Below are positions 1 to 9,281 of a stretch of 64,000 bases of DNA, in pieces. This DNA comes from Pseudidiomarina atlantica. GTDB lineage: Bacteria; Pseudomonadota; Gammaproteobacteria; Enterobacterales; Alteromonadaceae. The notes beneath the pieces were generated by a model. It saw only the letters and a program-made list of their open reading frames with translations, was not told where the DNA came from and made no database searches. Within the stretch, counting starts at the first letter, position 1, and each line of letters begins with the position of its first letter. The stretch lies in the NCBI RefSeq assembly GCF_000753735.1, contig NZ_JPIN01000007.1:1-64000 (forward strand), written 5' to 3'. The translations under genes were made by a program, and so were the position numbers.

Positions 1-175
1 TTCCTATCAACGTATATTATTGTTAATAGATTGATAACAAGATGTGGCGAGCGCGTCAATTTATTTTACAAACTTTACATTTGAATTATAAGCAGAAATT
101 GAACATTATGCGTAAATGTGCGGTTTTGAATTGTGTATAGATTGAATAAGAAAGGAAAGATAAAGTACGAAGAAA

Positions 176-251
176 TGGCGTCCCCTAGGGGATTCGAACC
201 CCTGTTACCGCCGTGAAAGGGCGGTGTCCTAGGCCTCTAGACGAAGGGGAC
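176..251 (-). tRNA. tRNA-Glu (TTC)
   Basis: The reverse strand folds as a 76-nt tRNA with encoded CCA. The acceptor GTCCCCT pairs with AGGGGAC, the anticodon loop CTTTCAC gives anticodon TTC, and the T arm carries GGTTCGAATCC. It is the last of three identical tRNA-Glu copies read after tRNA-Ala in one minus-strand cluster. Confidence 0.97.
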
Positions 252-280
252 CCCGGACTTGCGGTTGCGATGACTGAATG

Positions 281-356
281 TGGCGTCCCCTAGGGGATTC
301 GAACCCCTGTTACCGCCGTGAAAGGGCGGTGTCCTAGGCCTCTAGACGAAGGGGAC
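281..356 (-). tRNA. tRNA-Glu (TTC), second copy
   Basis: This 76-nt copy is identical in sequence to the neighbouring tRNA-Glu genes (anticodon TTC, CCA encoded). The spacer to the next copy is short and differs from the other spacer, so only the tRNA body has been kept identical. Confidence 0.97.
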
Positions 357-391
357 GCAGAACATTCAAGTTGTCTCGCTGATTTTGAAAA

Positions 392-467
392 TGGCGTCCC
401 CTAGGGGATTCGAACCCCTGTTACCGCCGTGAAAGGGCGGTGTCCTAGGCCTCTAGACGAAGGGGAC
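392..467 (-). tRNA. tRNA-Glu (TTC), third copy
   Basis: Identical 76-nt tRNA-Glu with anticodon TTC and encoded CCA. It follows tRNA-Ala by about 29 bases and is probably processed from the same precursor. Confidence 0.97.
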
Positions 468-496
468 GCGGTATTTCAAAATCGTGTCAGATGCTT

Positions 497-572
<76 letters not shown>

Positions 573-593
573 GTAACCCTGACAGCGGGGCGA

Positions 594-623
594 ATTCTAT
601 GGTAATTCGCTGCTTACCGTCAA
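594..623 (-). promoter_or_regulatory. Promoter of the tRNA-Ala/tRNA-Glu cluster
   Basis: On the minus strand TTGACG (618-623) and TAGAAT (594-599) are separated by 18 bases. They sit about 22 bases upstream of tRNA-Ala, as expected for a sigma-70 tRNA promoter. Confidence 0.75.
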
Positions 624-716
624 CCTTTTTTTTGGCAAAAAGAACCGTTTGCCGATTTTTAAAGCAGTTCGCGCAAATGCCGCGCAATTGTTGTGCAAAT
701 GCGCGACAAACACGGC

Positions 717-1346
717 TTAATCATTAAAATGATAAATCCGCTCGAGCGATGCTTTGTCACGCACGGTAACGTTCATATCACGCACCAAACCGTCTTCCAA
801 ACTGTATACCCAGCCATGTAGCGCGAGTTCCTGACCACGCTCCCACGCGCCCTGCACTATGGTGGTTTTGGCGAGGTTTCGAACTTGCTCTATTACGTTG
901 AGTTCACACAATCGATCGATACGTGCTTTGTCTTCTAACAGGTCAAGTTCGTCGTGATGCTCACGGTAGATGTCTTTGATTGGATACAGCCAGTGATCCA
1001 CAAGACCGTGGCTGCAATTTTCGGTGGCAGCGCGAACGCCGCCACAACCATAGTGCCCTACTACTAGTATATGCTTCACCTGCAGCGCATCGACGGCGTA
1101 CTGCACCACCGACAGACAGTTAAAATCGGTCTGGATCACTTGATTGGCGACGTTGCGGTGCACGAAAAGTTCGCCAGGCGCCATGTCGACAACTTGGTTC
1201 GCCGGTACCCGACTGTCTGAGCACCCAATCCACAAGTATTCCGGTGATTGTTGTGCTACCAGATCGGCGAAAAAATTAGGCTGCTCGGCGATCTGGCGTT
1301 GTGCCCATTCACGATTCTTTTCCAGTAGCTGACGAATTTTCGGCAT
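717..1346 (-). CDS. can: Beta-class carbonic anhydrase
   Basis: This 209-residue protein interconverts CO2 and bicarbonate in the cytoplasm. It has the beta-class zinc site: CSDSR with Cys42, Asp44 and Arg46, then HYGCGG with His98 and Cys101. Length and motifs match Can (YadF) of enteric bacteria rather than alpha or gamma enzymes. It begins 8 bases after the gltX stop, so the two genes are probably co-transcribed; no functional link between them is implied. Confidence 0.95.
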   Translation of the reverse strand: MPKIRQLLEKNREWAQRQIAEQPNFFADLVAQQSPEYLWIGCSDSRVPANQVVDMAPGELFVHRNVANQVIQTDFNCLSVVQYAVDALQVKHILVVGHYGCGGVRAATENCSHGLVDHWLYPIKDIYREHHDELDLLEDKARIDRLCELNVIEQVRNLAKTTIVQGAWERGQELALHGWVYSLEDGLVRDMNVTVRDKASLERIYHFND

Positions 1347-1354
1347 CAGAGGTC

Positions 1355-2767
1355 CTATTGTTGTGCGTTCTCACGCTCAATGATATAGGAAATCGCGCGG
1401 TCGATACGTCGTACCACTTGATCTTGATCAAGTAATTCGAGCGTGACGTCCAGCGAAGGAGAGTTACCACCACCGGTCACGGCTACACGCAACGGCATAC
1501 CTACTTTGCCCATACCTACTTCGAGGTCGTCTGCGACACCTTGAATCGCGGCTTGAATCGTTGCGGCATCCCACGTGGTTAATGCTTGCAATCGTTGCTG
1601 CACGGTAGCGAGTGCTTCACGGGCAACCGGGCGCAGGTGCTTTTTCGCTGCACCCTCTTCAAAATCTTCGTACTCTTCATAAAAATAGCGCGCAGCGACC
1701 ACCATTTCTTTCAGCGTTTTGACACGATCGGCTAACAGCGGAATGATTTTTTCAAGCGCCGGCCCTTTGCTGACATCAACCGCTTGATCGCTAAAGTGCC
1801 ATTGCAAATGCTCAGCAACTTCACTCACTGGCAAACTTTTCATGTAGTGCTGATTCAACCAATTGAGTTTTTCGGTGTTAAACGCTGACGCAGCTTTATT
1901 GACGTCATCTAGACTGAACAGCTTGATCATTTCATCAATACTGAAAATTTCTTGATCGCCGTGGGACCACCCCAAGCGCACTAAATAATTGAGCACCGCT
2001 TGCGGCAAGTAGCCGTCATCGCGATACTGCATCACGCTCACGGCGCCGTGACGCTTGGATAGCTTCTTGCCGTCGTCGCCCAAAATCATTGAAACATGCG
2101 CATACTCAGGCACTGGTGCACCGAGCGCTTGCAGAATGTTGATTTGCCGTGGCGTGTTATTGATATGGTCTTCACCACGCACCACGTGGGTAATATTCAT
2201 TTCCCAGTCATCAATGACCACACAAAAGTTATACGTCGGTGTGCCATCGCTGCGAGCAATGATGAGGTCATCCAATTCGGTATTCGCGAACTCGATAGGA
2301 CCACGAATGTGATCGTTGAATTTCACAGCACCGGTTTGTGGATTGCGAAAACGCACAACGTAACGCTCGCCACTGACATTGGGGTTGTCTCGACAGTGTC
2401 CGTCGTAACGTGGCTTCTCGCCGCGCGCCATTTGCTCTTCACGCATTTGCTCAAGGCGCTCTTGTGAGCAATAACATTTATAGGCTTTGTCTTCGGCCAA
2501 CAGTTTATCGATGTAATGTTCGTAGCGATCAAAGCGCTTGGTTTGGTAGTAAGGACCCTCATCCCAGTTCAGCCCTAACCATTCCATGCCTTCAAGAATA
2601 GCGTCGATGGCCGGCTGAGTTGAGCGCTCGCGGTCAGTGTCTTCAATCCGCAACACAAACTTACCGCCAGCAGCTTTGGCTACCAACCATGAATAAAGAG
2701 CTGTACGTGCGCCACCGACATGTAAATAGCCGGTTGGGCTTGGGGCAAAACGAGTGACTACTGTCAT
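1355..2767 (-). CDS. gltX: Glutamyl-tRNA synthetase
   Basis: This 470-residue class I aminoacyl-tRNA synthetase charges tRNA-Glu. The HIGH-type signature is [11 protein letters not shown] at residues 9-19, and the KMSKS-type loop appears as KKLSKRHG near residue 240. A Cys-rich insertion (CYCSQER) near residue 100 resembles the zinc-binding part of the E. coli enzyme. Length agrees with E. coli GltX (471). Three tRNA-Glu genes lie nearby on the same strand but have their own promoter. Confidence 0.97.
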   Translation of the reverse strand: MTVVTRFAPSPTGYLHVGGARTALYSWLVAKAAGGKFVLRIEDTDRERSTQPAIDAILEGMEWLGLNWDEGPYYQTKRFDRYEHYIDKLLAEDKAYKCYCSQERLEQMREEQMARGEKPRYDGHCRDNPNVSGERYVVRFRNPQTGAVKFNDHIRGPIEFANTELDDLIIARSDGTPTYNFCVVIDDWEMNITHVVRGEDHINNTPRQINILQALGAPVPEYAHVSMILGDDGKKLSKRHGAVSVMQYRDDGYLPQAVLNYLVRLGWSHGDQEIFSIDEMIKLFSLDDVNKAASAFNTEKLNWLNQHYMKSLPVSEVAEHLQWHFSDQAVDVSKGPALEKIIPLLADRVKTLKEMVVAARYFYEEYEDFEEGAAKKHLRPVAREALATVQQRLQALTTWDAATIQAAIQGVADDLEVGMGKVGMPLRVAVTGGGNSPSLDVTLELLDQDQVVRRIDRAISYIIERENAQQ

Positions 2768-2921
2768 AACAGTTGCATTCTCCGCATCTTTCGGGTTATT
2801 TTGCTGCGTAGTTTACCAATAAGCAGCGTGTGTCGCACCTGCGGTTTTGGGCTAATTTGCCTGAATCGTCGTCGATTCGGTGAAAAAGTCAGCAGTCAGT
2901 TAGTTATCGACATATTTTCTG

Positions 2922-2949
2922 TTGACAGCAACGCGAGGCACCCTATAAT
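2922..2949 (+). promoter_or_regulatory. Promoter of the tRNA-Val pair
   Basis: A perfect TTGACA (2922-2927) and a perfect TATAAT (2944-2949) are separated by 16 bases. They end 23 bases before the first tRNA-Val, and a GC-rich discriminator typical of stable-RNA promoters follows. Confidence 0.85.
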
Positions 2950-2972
2950 ACGCCCCGCAAAGCAGAGATAAC

Positions 2973-3048
2973 GGATGGTTAGCTCAGCTGGGAGAGCACC
3001 GCCCTTACAAGGCGGGGGTCACTGGTTCGAACCCAGTACCATCCACCA
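2973..3048 (+). tRNA. tRNA-Val (TAC)
   Basis: 76-nt tRNA with acceptor GGATGGT pairing with ACCATCC, anticodon stem CCGCC/GGCGG and loop CTTACAA (anticodon TAC), with encoded CCA. It is followed 28 bases later by a second copy. Confidence 0.97.
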
Positions 3049-3076
3049 CTTCTCCAGTCTCTGCCGCACCCCAGAT

Positions 3077-3152
3077 GGATGGTTAGCTCAGCTGGGAGAG
3101 CACCGCCCTTACAAGGCGGGGGTCACTGGTTCGAGCCCAGTACCATCCACCA
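3077..3152 (+). tRNA. tRNA-Val (TAC), second copy
   Basis: This copy differs from the first by one base in the T loop (TTCGAGCCC instead of TTCGAACCC). Anticodon TAC and CCA are encoded. Confidence 0.97.
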
Positions 3153-3229
3153 CTTCTTCGAATGTGAAAAGCGATGTTTGCTATTCGCTGTTTGCTGTTC
3201 GTTTAAAACTAAAACAACACCACACGTAG

Positions 3230-3248
3230 CCCGTAGTTCTACTACGGG
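3230..3248. terminator. Hairpin between the tRNA-Val pair and the DUF2919 gene
   Basis: CCCGTAGT and ACTACGGG form a perfect 8-bp stem with a 3-base loop. It lies between convergent units, but neither side has a T tract, so an intrinsic terminator is only one reading. Confidence 0.4.
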
Positions 3249-3252
3249 GAAA

Positions 3253-3741
3253 TTAGCCGTTTCCGCTATCTCGTTCACTAGCTAGCAACTGAAAGAACCT
3301 TCTCAAATGCCGTGAATACAGCAACAGCCATAGCGCTGTCAGCCAGGCAAAAATAATCAATGCTTTAACGAACGCAAAATGCGGCCAATTCGCGGCGACC
3401 AAACTACCAATCAAAACACCATCGGCGAGCCAACTTAACCACAATAACACCGGTGCTATGCGCGCGAATTTTGGCACCCAACGTGGCAATTCGGCTTTCA
3501 TTTGGGTCAGCATGACCAGCACCATTAATGCCGGCACGCCGACACTCAACGTCAGCACGAATTGTTCGGTGTTGGCATAGAAAAAGCTCAGCAGACGACC
3601 GCGATCTTCACTAAACGTCAGCGAAATAATCCACGCCAAATAACCGCGCAAAAACAACGCCAGCACAAATACCAGTGCCAGCGGTGTTTTCAATTGACCG
3701 TCGTTCGTTAGATAGCGTTCATCACCAAGCCTTAACTGCAT
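3253..3741 (-). CDS. DUF2919 (YfeZ-like) inner membrane protein
   Basis: This 162-residue protein has about four hydrophobic segments, starting near residues 20-40, 60-78, 95-112 and 120-140. The N-terminal pattern resembles DUF2919 proteins such as E. coli YfeZ, whose function is unknown. It starts 4 bases after uvrB and closes the MATE-uvrB-DUF2919 operon. Family assignment is from memory of the pattern. Confidence 0.7.
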   Translation of the reverse strand: MQLRLGDERYLTNDGQLKTPLALVFVLALFLRGYLAWIISLTFSEDRGRLLSFFYANTEQFVLTLSVGVPALMVLVMLTQMKAELPRWVPKFARIAPVLLWLSWLADGVLIGSLVAANWPHFAFVKALIIFAWLTALWLLLYSRHLRRFFQLLASERDSGNG

Positions 3742-3745
3742 CGCC

Positions 3746-5770
3746 CTAACCTAATAGTTTTAAGCGTTCGCGCAAATCGGCGACGTCATCACGTAACTTG
3801 GCCGCCTTCTCAAACTCAAGATCTTTGGCCGCTTGATACATTTCTTTCTCGGTGCGCTCTAACAACTTCATCAGCGCAATAGGATCACTCAGATTGATAT
3901 CGTACTTGGCTTCTTTCTCCGCCACGGCACGACGCTCCTCGTATGATTTCTTGCGCTGGCGTGCGCCACCCAAGTCCATGACATCGGTAACTCGCTTGGT
4001 TAAGCCTTTTGGTGTAATGCCTTGCGCTTCGTTGTGCGCAATTTGCTTGGCGCGACGACGGTCGGTTTCATCAATAGCGCGTTGCATCGAGCCGGTAATC
4101 TTATCGCCATACAAAATCGCTTTACCATTGACGTTACGCGCCGCACGACCAATGGTCTGAATCAACGCACGGTCGGAGCGCAAAAAGCCCTCTTTATCGG
4201 CATCGAGAATCGCTACCAAGCTGACTTCAGGCATATCCAAGCCCTCACGTAGCAGGTTGATGCCCACCAGCACATCGAATTCACCTAAGCGCAGATCACG
4301 AATGATTTCCATGCGCTCAACCGTATCAATGTCGGAATGCAGATAGCGCACTTTAATGCCATGCTCGTCCAGATAATCACTTAAGTCTTCAGCCATTTTC
4401 TTGGTCAGCGTGGTAGCAAGCACACGCTCATTGACGGCTACGCGCGCACGAACTTCAGACATTAAGTCATCGACTTGGGTAGCGACTGGACGTACTTCAA
4501 TCACCGGATCAATCAACCCGGTCGGGCGTACGACTTGTTCGATGACCTCGCCAGCCGATTTTTCCAGTTCGTATTTACCCGGTGTTGCCGACACATAAAT
4601 GGTTTGTGGTGCAATTGCCTCGAACTCTTCAAACTTTAACGGGCGGTTATCTAACGCTGAAGGCAGCCGAAAGCCGTAATTCACCAAGTTCTCTTTACGC
4701 GAACGGTCGCCTTTGTACATTGCCCCTACTTGCGAAACGGTCACGTGTGATTCATCGATAATTAGCAGTGCGTCGTCAGGCAAATAATCGAGTAATGTCG
4801 GTGGCGGCTCGCCCGGCGCGCGGCCGGACAAATAGCGAGAATAGTTTTCGATACCTGAGCAATAACCCAACTCCAGCATCATCTCGATGTCGTACTGGGT
4901 GCGCTGGCTGATGCGTTGCTCTTCAATCAGTTTGTTGGCATCCAGCAGTTGTTGCTTGCGATCTTTGAGTTCGTCTTTGATTTGCTCAATGGCTTTTAAA
5001 ATTTTCTCGCGCGGCGTCACATAGTGGGTCTTCGGATAAATCGTCGCCCGCGCCACATCGGCTTGCGTCACCTGTCCAGTCAGCGGTTCAAAAAAGCTGA
5101 TGCGATCAATCTCATCATCAAACAACTCAACCCGCACCGCCATCTCTTCAGATTCTGCTGGGAAGATATCAATCACCTCACCACGCACGCGGTAGGTGCC
5201 ACGTTCGAAAGCGGCATCATTGCGTTTGTATTGCAACTCAGCCAAGCGACGTAGTATGTCGCGCTGGTCGATGATATCGCCACGGCGCAAGTGCAGCATC
5301 ATTTTCATGTAGGATTCAGGATCGCCCAAACCATAAATACATGACACCGACGCCACCAACACAACGTCACGGCGTTCCATTAATGCTTTGGTCGCCGACA
5401 ACCGCATTTGCTCAATGTGGTCGTTAATCGACGCGTCTTTTTCGATAAAGGTATCAGTGGTTGGCACATAAGCTTCAGGCTGATAGTAGTCGTAGTATGA
5501 GACGAAATATTCCACCGCATTGTTGGGGAAAAACTCTTTCATTTCGCCGTACAGTTGCGCCGCTAACGTCTTGTTATGCGCCAAAATAAGCGTTGGTCGT
5601 TGCACCTTTTGAATGACATTTGCCATGGTAAACGTCTTACCTGAGCCGGTCACACCGAGCAAGGTTTGGTGGGCTAACCCTGCCTCGAGGTTGTCGACCA
5701 ACTGTTCAATCGCGCGCGGCTGATCGCCCGCTGGCTCAAATTCAGAGGCCAGTTCAAACTCTCGACTCAT
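3746..5770 (-). CDS. uvrB: Excinuclease ABC subunit B
   Basis: UvrB is the damage-verifying helicase of nucleotide excision repair, working with UvrA and UvrC. The 674 codons counted with the stop encode 673 residues, the usual length. Walker A is GVTGSGKT at 39-46, the beta-hairpin region [12 protein letters not shown] is near residue 95, the DESH motif II is present, and a C-terminal UVR domain ends the protein. The frame stays open 41 codons further upstream. The start chosen is the ATG at 5770 because it follows GAGGAGA and overlaps the upstream stop as ATGA, giving MSREFEL as in other UvrB proteins. Confidence 0.96.
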   Translation of the reverse strand: MSREFELASEFEPAGDQPRAIEQLVDNLEAGLAHQTLLGVTGSGKTFTMANVIQKVQRPTLILAHNKTLAAQLYGEMKEFFPNNAVEYFVSYYDYYQPEAYVPTTDTFIEKDASINDHIEQMRLSATKALMERRDVVLVASVSCIYGLGDPESYMKMMLHLRRGDIIDQRDILRRLAELQYKRNDAAFERGTYRVRGEVIDIFPAESEEMAVRVELFDDEIDRISFFEPLTGQVTQADVARATIYPKTHYVTPREKILKAIEQIKDELKDRKQQLLDANKLIEEQRISQRTQYDIEMMLELGYCSGIENYSRYLSGRAPGEPPPTLLDYLPDDALLIIDESHVTVSQVGAMYKGDRSRKENLVNYGFRLPSALDNRPLKFEEFEAIAPQTIYVSATPGKYELEKSAGEVIEQVVRPTGLIDPVIEVRPVATQVDDLMSEVRARVAVNERVLATTLTKKMAEDLSDYLDEHGIKVRYLHSDIDTVERMEIIRDLRLGEFDVLVGINLLREGLDMPEVSLVAILDADKEGFLRSDRALIQTIGRAARNVNGKAILYGDKITGSMQRAIDETDRRRAKQIAHNEAQGITPKGLTKRVTDVMDLGGARQRKKSYEERRAVAEKEAKYDINLSDPIALMKLLERTEKEMYQAAKDLEFEKAAKLRDDVADLRERLKLLG

Positions 5771-7128
5771 GCTGCATTCTCCTCGTGCCGTTCGCGTTGC
5801 AAATGTTTGGCAAACCACTGCCAAGCAATCAGTGCAGTAATGAAGTTCGCAATTACACCACCGGCAAACAAACCGGGAATATCGTACAGCCAAGAACCGA
5901 TATAACTCAGCGGTACAAACATCACAAACAACCGCACAATACTTAACAGCAATGCCGACATCGGTGCATGCATTGCATTGAAACTAGAATTGGTCAAAAT
6001 AATCACGCCTTGGACGCCATAGCCCAGTGGCATGATGTAGATAAACAGACGAATCAAGCGTGCCACCTCAGGATCATCGGTGAAGATCATGGCGATCCAA
6101 GGCGCAGTAACAATCAGCAGCAGATAGATGACCAGCTGCACGATGATGACCGCGCGCAAAGCCGTGGTGTAGGCTTCTTTTACTCGTGCAAACTGCATTG
6201 CGCCAAGATTTTGGCTCACCAGCGGCGGCAAACTCATCGATAGCGCCAATATAATCACGCTGGCCAAGGACTCGAGCCGCGTACCCACCCCAAATGCGGC
6301 AACGGCGGGAGCACCGTAGCCGGCAATAATCGCCGTCAGTACCGCCATTGCCAGCGGTGTCAGCATATTCGCGCCGGCGGCCGGCATGCCAATCGACAGA
6401 ATTTGGCGCGCTGAACGCACTGGATGCGCATCGACCGGTGCCTTCGTGCTAATCAGCTTTTTGTAATGCAAGTACCACAGCACCAACACCGTCCCTATGG
6501 TCCAGCTAATGACGCTGGCAAGCGCCGCACCCTGCACTCCCAGCGCCGGAATGGGGCCGAGGCCAAAAATTAAAATAGGGTCAAAAATGGCGTTCAGCAA
6601 ACCGCCCGAGGCCATGATTAAACTAGGGGTACGGGTATCACCAGAAGAACGCAGCACCGCATTGCCTACCATCGGAATGACCAACAGCGTGGCACCAATG
6701 AACCATGGGATCATGTAATCGTGAATCAACGGCATTAAGCGCGGCTGCGCTTGCAGTGCGGTAAAAATTGGGTCCATCAGCAAATAACCGACGACCGACA
6801 ATGCTGCCACCAAGATGGCCGAAACCGCGAGTGCAATAAAGCCATCAAACTGCGCGTGTTCCTGTCGCCCAGCTCCGCGTTTGCGCGCCAGTACCGCCGA
6901 AGTGCCAATACCGAGGCCAATGGCGAGGCTAATTACGGTAAAAGTTACCGGAAAGGTAAAACTGACCGCAGCCAACGGATCGGTGCCCAACATACCGACG
7001 AAGAAGGTGTCGACCACATTAAAGCTAATCAGCGTGAGTACACCAATAACCACCGGCCACGTCATTTGCCATAGCGTGCGCGGAATTGGATCTTGCGTTA
7101 ACGAAGTAGCTGATACAGCAGAGCTCAT
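5767..7128 (-). CDS. MATE family multidrug/toxin efflux transporter
   Basis: This 453-residue polytopic inner membrane protein has about twelve hydrophobic segments and the internal two-fold repeat of MATE (MatE domain) transporters, which export cationic compounds using a Na+ or H+ gradient. Substrate is not predictable. It overlaps uvrB by 4 bases, so damage repair and export are on one transcript; whether that is functional is not shown. It is not closely similar to the second MATE gene near 59 kb. Confidence 0.88.
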   Translation of the reverse strand: MSSAVSATSLTQDPIPRTLWQMTWPVVIGVLTLISFNVVDTFFVGMLGTDPLAAVSFTFPVTFTVISLAIGLGIGTSAVLARKRGAGRQEHAQFDGFIALAVSAILVAALSVVGYLLMDPIFTALQAQPRLMPLIHDYMIPWFIGATLLVIPMVGNAVLRSSGDTRTPSLIMASGGLLNAIFDPILIFGLGPIPALGVQGAALASVISWTIGTVLVLWYLHYKKLISTKAPVDAHPVRSARQILSIGMPAAGANMLTPLAMAVLTAIIAGYGAPAVAAFGVGTRLESLASVIILALSMSLPPLVSQNLGAMQFARVKEAYTTALRAVIIVQLVIYLLLIVTAPWIAMIFTDDPEVARLIRLFIYIMPLGYGVQGVIILTNSSFNAMHAPMSALLLSIVRLFVMFVPLSYIGSWLYDIPGLFAGGVIANFITALIAWQWFAKHLQRERHEENAA

Positions 7129-7244
7129 GCAACGTCCCGTAGGCTAAAAAGATGATGAAATTTCAAAGCTGTCCATTGTAACGGATTAACCTTTTCGGTG
7201 CTATTCAGTCACCACAAATGATCCTCAGGATCAGTATCGGATCG

Positions 7245-7273
7245 TGGACAAAATGCGCCGTAGATCATATAGT
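7245..7273 (+). promoter_or_regulatory. Promoter of the aspartate aminotransferase gene
   Basis: TGGACA (7245-7250) and TATAGT (7268-7273) are separated by 17 bases. They lie about 50 bases upstream of the chosen GTG start, which supports placing the start inside the longer open frame. Confidence 0.6.
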
Positions 7274-7325
7274 ACGGCTCTGCATTTTGACTATCTGGCC
7301 CATCGATAACCCACAGGATCGTGTC

Positions 7326-8540
7326 GTGACTAAAAATGTTGTGAAGCAAACCAATGAGAGTTTACTGTTATCGGATCGCGTCAATGCGATTCAACCGTCA
7401 CCTACCCTTGCCGTGTCGCAAAAAGCTTCCGAGCTAAAAGCTGCTGGTCACGACGTTATTGGTCTCGGTGTGGGCGAGCCAGATTTTGATACGCCCGAGT
7501 TTATTAAAACGGCAGCCAAAGCTGCGATTGATGCGGGTCACACCAAGTACACTGCGGTTGATGGCATCGTGCCGCTGAAACAAGCTGTCATCGACAAGTT
7601 TAAACGTGACAATCAACTTGATTACGAACTAAATCAGATTTTGATCTCCGCCGGTGGTAAACACAGCATTTTCAATTTGCTGAGCGCTTGGCTGAACCCT
7701 GGCGATGAAGTGTTGATTCCGGCGCCTTATTGGGTCTCCTACCCTGATATGGCCAAACTGGTAGGCGCCGAGCCGAAATTTATTCAAGCGGGTATTGAAC
7801 AGCGCTATAAAATCACCGCAGCGCAACTGGCTGCTGCAATCACACCGAAAACCCGCTTGCTGTTTTTGAATAGTCCGTCGAACCCGACAGGTACCGCTTA
7901 CAGCAAGGCAGAGCTCGCTGAACTGGCAGAAGTACTGCGCCAGCATCCACAAGTGTTGATTGCCAGCGACGACATGTACGAACACATTCTTTGGGCTGAT
8001 TTCCCGTTTGCCAATATCGCTATGGCTGCGCCAGATCTGCAGCACCGCATTGTCTTGCTCTCGGGTGTGTCAAAAGCCTATGCGATGACCGGTTGGCGCA
8101 TTGGTTATGCGGCAGGTCCGGCCAAACTGATTGCCGCTATGAAAAAGATGCAATCACAAAGCACATCAAACCCAGCCAGCATCAGTCAATATGCTGCATT
8201 GGCGGCCCTCAATGGCGACCAAAGCTGTATCGACACCATGGTCAGTGCCTTCAAACAACGGCATGATTATCTGGTCGATGCTTTGAACCAGATCCCAGGT
8301 ATGCGTTGTATCGCCGGTGATGGCACCTTCTACACCTTCGCTAACATCGAGCAAATGATGGCAGACAAAGGTTACGCGACGGATATTGAATGGTGTGAAG
8401 CATTACTCACCGAGGCCAAAGTCGCGTTAGTGCCGGGTACTGCCTTCGGCGCACCGGGTCATTGTCGCTTTTCGTTTGCCACTGACCTTGACACGCTTAA
8501 AGAGGCCGTTAAACGCATTAGTGCTTTTGCTAACAATTAG
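7326..8540 (+). CDS. Class I aminotransferase (aspartate aminotransferase, subgroup Ib)
   Basis: This pyridoxal-phosphate enzyme of about 404 residues probably transfers the amino group between aspartate and 2-oxoglutarate. The N-terminal RVNAIQPSPTLAVSQKA and GLGVGEPDFDTP, and the PLP-lysine region SGVSKAYAMTGWRIGYA, are typical of subgroup Ib. The open frame extends 36 codons upstream to 7218, but that part has no family similarity and contains the likely promoter. The GTG at 7326 has AGGA 7 bases upstream and gives the family length. Prephenate or other substrates cannot be excluded. Confidence 0.88.
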   Translation: MTKNVVKQTNESLLLSDRVNAIQPSPTLAVSQKASELKAAGHDVIGLGVGEPDFDTPEFIKTAAKAAIDAGHTKYTAVDGIVPLKQAVIDKFKRDNQLDYELNQILISAGGKHSIFNLLSAWLNPGDEVLIPAPYWVSYPDMAKLVGAEPKFIQAGIEQRYKITAAQLAAAITPKTRLLFLNSPSNPTGTAYSKAELAELAEVLRQHPQVLIASDDMYEHILWADFPFANIAMAAPDLQHRIVLLSGVSKAYAMTGWRIGYAAGPAKLIAAMKKMQSQSTSNPASISQYAALAALNGDQSCIDTMVSAFKQRHDYLVDALNQIPGMRCIAGDGTFYTFANIEQMMADKGYATDIEWCEALLTEAKVALVPGTAFGAPGHCRFSFATDLDTLKEAVKRISAFANN

Positions 8541-8571
8541 ACCGTCAGGCAAAGTTTTGTAAAGCCTTACA

Positions 8572-8606
8572 AAAGCTCCACAATTTATCGGTTGTGGAGC
8601 TTTTTT
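8572..8606 (+). terminator. Rho-independent terminator of the aminotransferase gene
   Basis: AAGCTCCACAA and TTGTGGAGCTT form an 11-bp stem followed by six T, starting about 30 bases after the stop codon. Confidence 0.88.
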
Positions 8607-9007
8607 GATGATAAAAATTCACCAGATTTATGAAGAAATGCACAATCCGTGGTGAAAGACTATGCAGCTACAGACGGCTAAATAAAAAATTTGCGATGAA
8701 TGACATGCGTTTTGTATCTTACTGTTTTAATTAATTTATTTTTTGACTACGCAATTTTTAACCAACCGCTAAATTAATCTGTAACTCGCACAGTTTAAGG
8801 CTTCTCACAGTTCTACCCACAAGGTTATCCACAGATTTAGTGGATAAGATCGGCAAGCCCACGAACCACGCGAGTTTGCCCTCGCTGTGGATAACCGAAG
8901 CCCATTGCGCACTATGCGTTATGTTATAGCGCCAGTCCTTTTTCAGGCTTGACAAAAAAATTTTCACTGTCCTTGCGCAGAAAACGCGCAAACGGTGATT
9001 TTTACTA
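8607..9007. other. AT-rich gene-free stretch with a DnaA-box cluster
   Basis: No supported gene lies here; the open frame on the minus strand has no RBS or recognisable protein. The left part (8695-8775) is very AT-rich. The right part has a perfect TTATCCACA at 8825-8833, its perfect inverse at 8886-8894, an inverse box with one mismatch at 8839-8847 and a two-mismatch box at 8813-8821. DnaA binding is inferred from the consensus only. Confidence 0.6.
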
Positions 9008-9036
9008 TTGACAGGGCGCGCGGGCATCTTTAACAT
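9008..9036 (+). promoter_or_regulatory. Promoter of the tRNA-Asn pair
   Basis: A perfect TTGACA (9008-9013) and TAACAT (9031-9036) are separated by 17 bases, with a CGCTCCC-rich discriminator before the first tRNA-Asn. Confidence 0.7.
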
Positions 9037-9080
9037 TCGCTCCCGTTGTCGGATGACAGCTTGATGAGTATTTGCAACGT

Positions 9081-9157
9081 TCCCCAGTAGCTCAGTTGGT
9101 TAGAGCGGTGGACTGTTAATCCATGTGTCGTTGGTTCGAATCCAACCTGGGGAGCCA
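9081..9157 (+). tRNA. tRNA-Asn (GTT)
   Basis: 77-nt tRNA with acceptor TCCCCAG/CTGGGGA, anticodon loop CTGTTAA (GTT) and encoded CCA. Confidence 0.97.
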
Positions 9158-9191
9158 CACTCATCAGCACATCCCCTCTTTAGCTTGTTAT

Positions 9192-9268
9192 TCCCCAGTA
9201 GCTCAGTTGGTTAGAGCGGTGGACTGTTAATCCATGTGTCGTTGGTTCGAATCCAACCTGGGGAGCCA
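9192..9268 (+). tRNA. tRNA-Asn (GTT), second copy
   Basis: Identical 77-nt copy of the preceding tRNA-Asn, 34 bases downstream, and probably on the same transcript. Confidence 0.97.
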
Positions 9269-9281
9269 GCTAGCTCAACCG

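Noticed and set aside
1-175. Possible terminator of the tRNA cluster at the left edge
   Set aside because: The sequence is AT-rich but no stable hairpin with a T tract on the minus strand was seen.
7218-7325. N-terminal extension of the aminotransferase
   Set aside because: It contains the best promoter and has no family similarity; the GTG at 7326 with AGGA fits the family length.
8695-8894. Chromosomal replication origin
   Set aside because: DnaA boxes and AT-rich DNA are present, but the usual oriC neighbours are missing; kept only as a DnaA-box cluster.
8758-9036. 92-codon open frame on the minus strand between the aminotransferase and tRNA-Asn
   Set aside because: No RBS, no recognisable protein, and it covers the DnaA boxes and the tRNA-Asn promoter.
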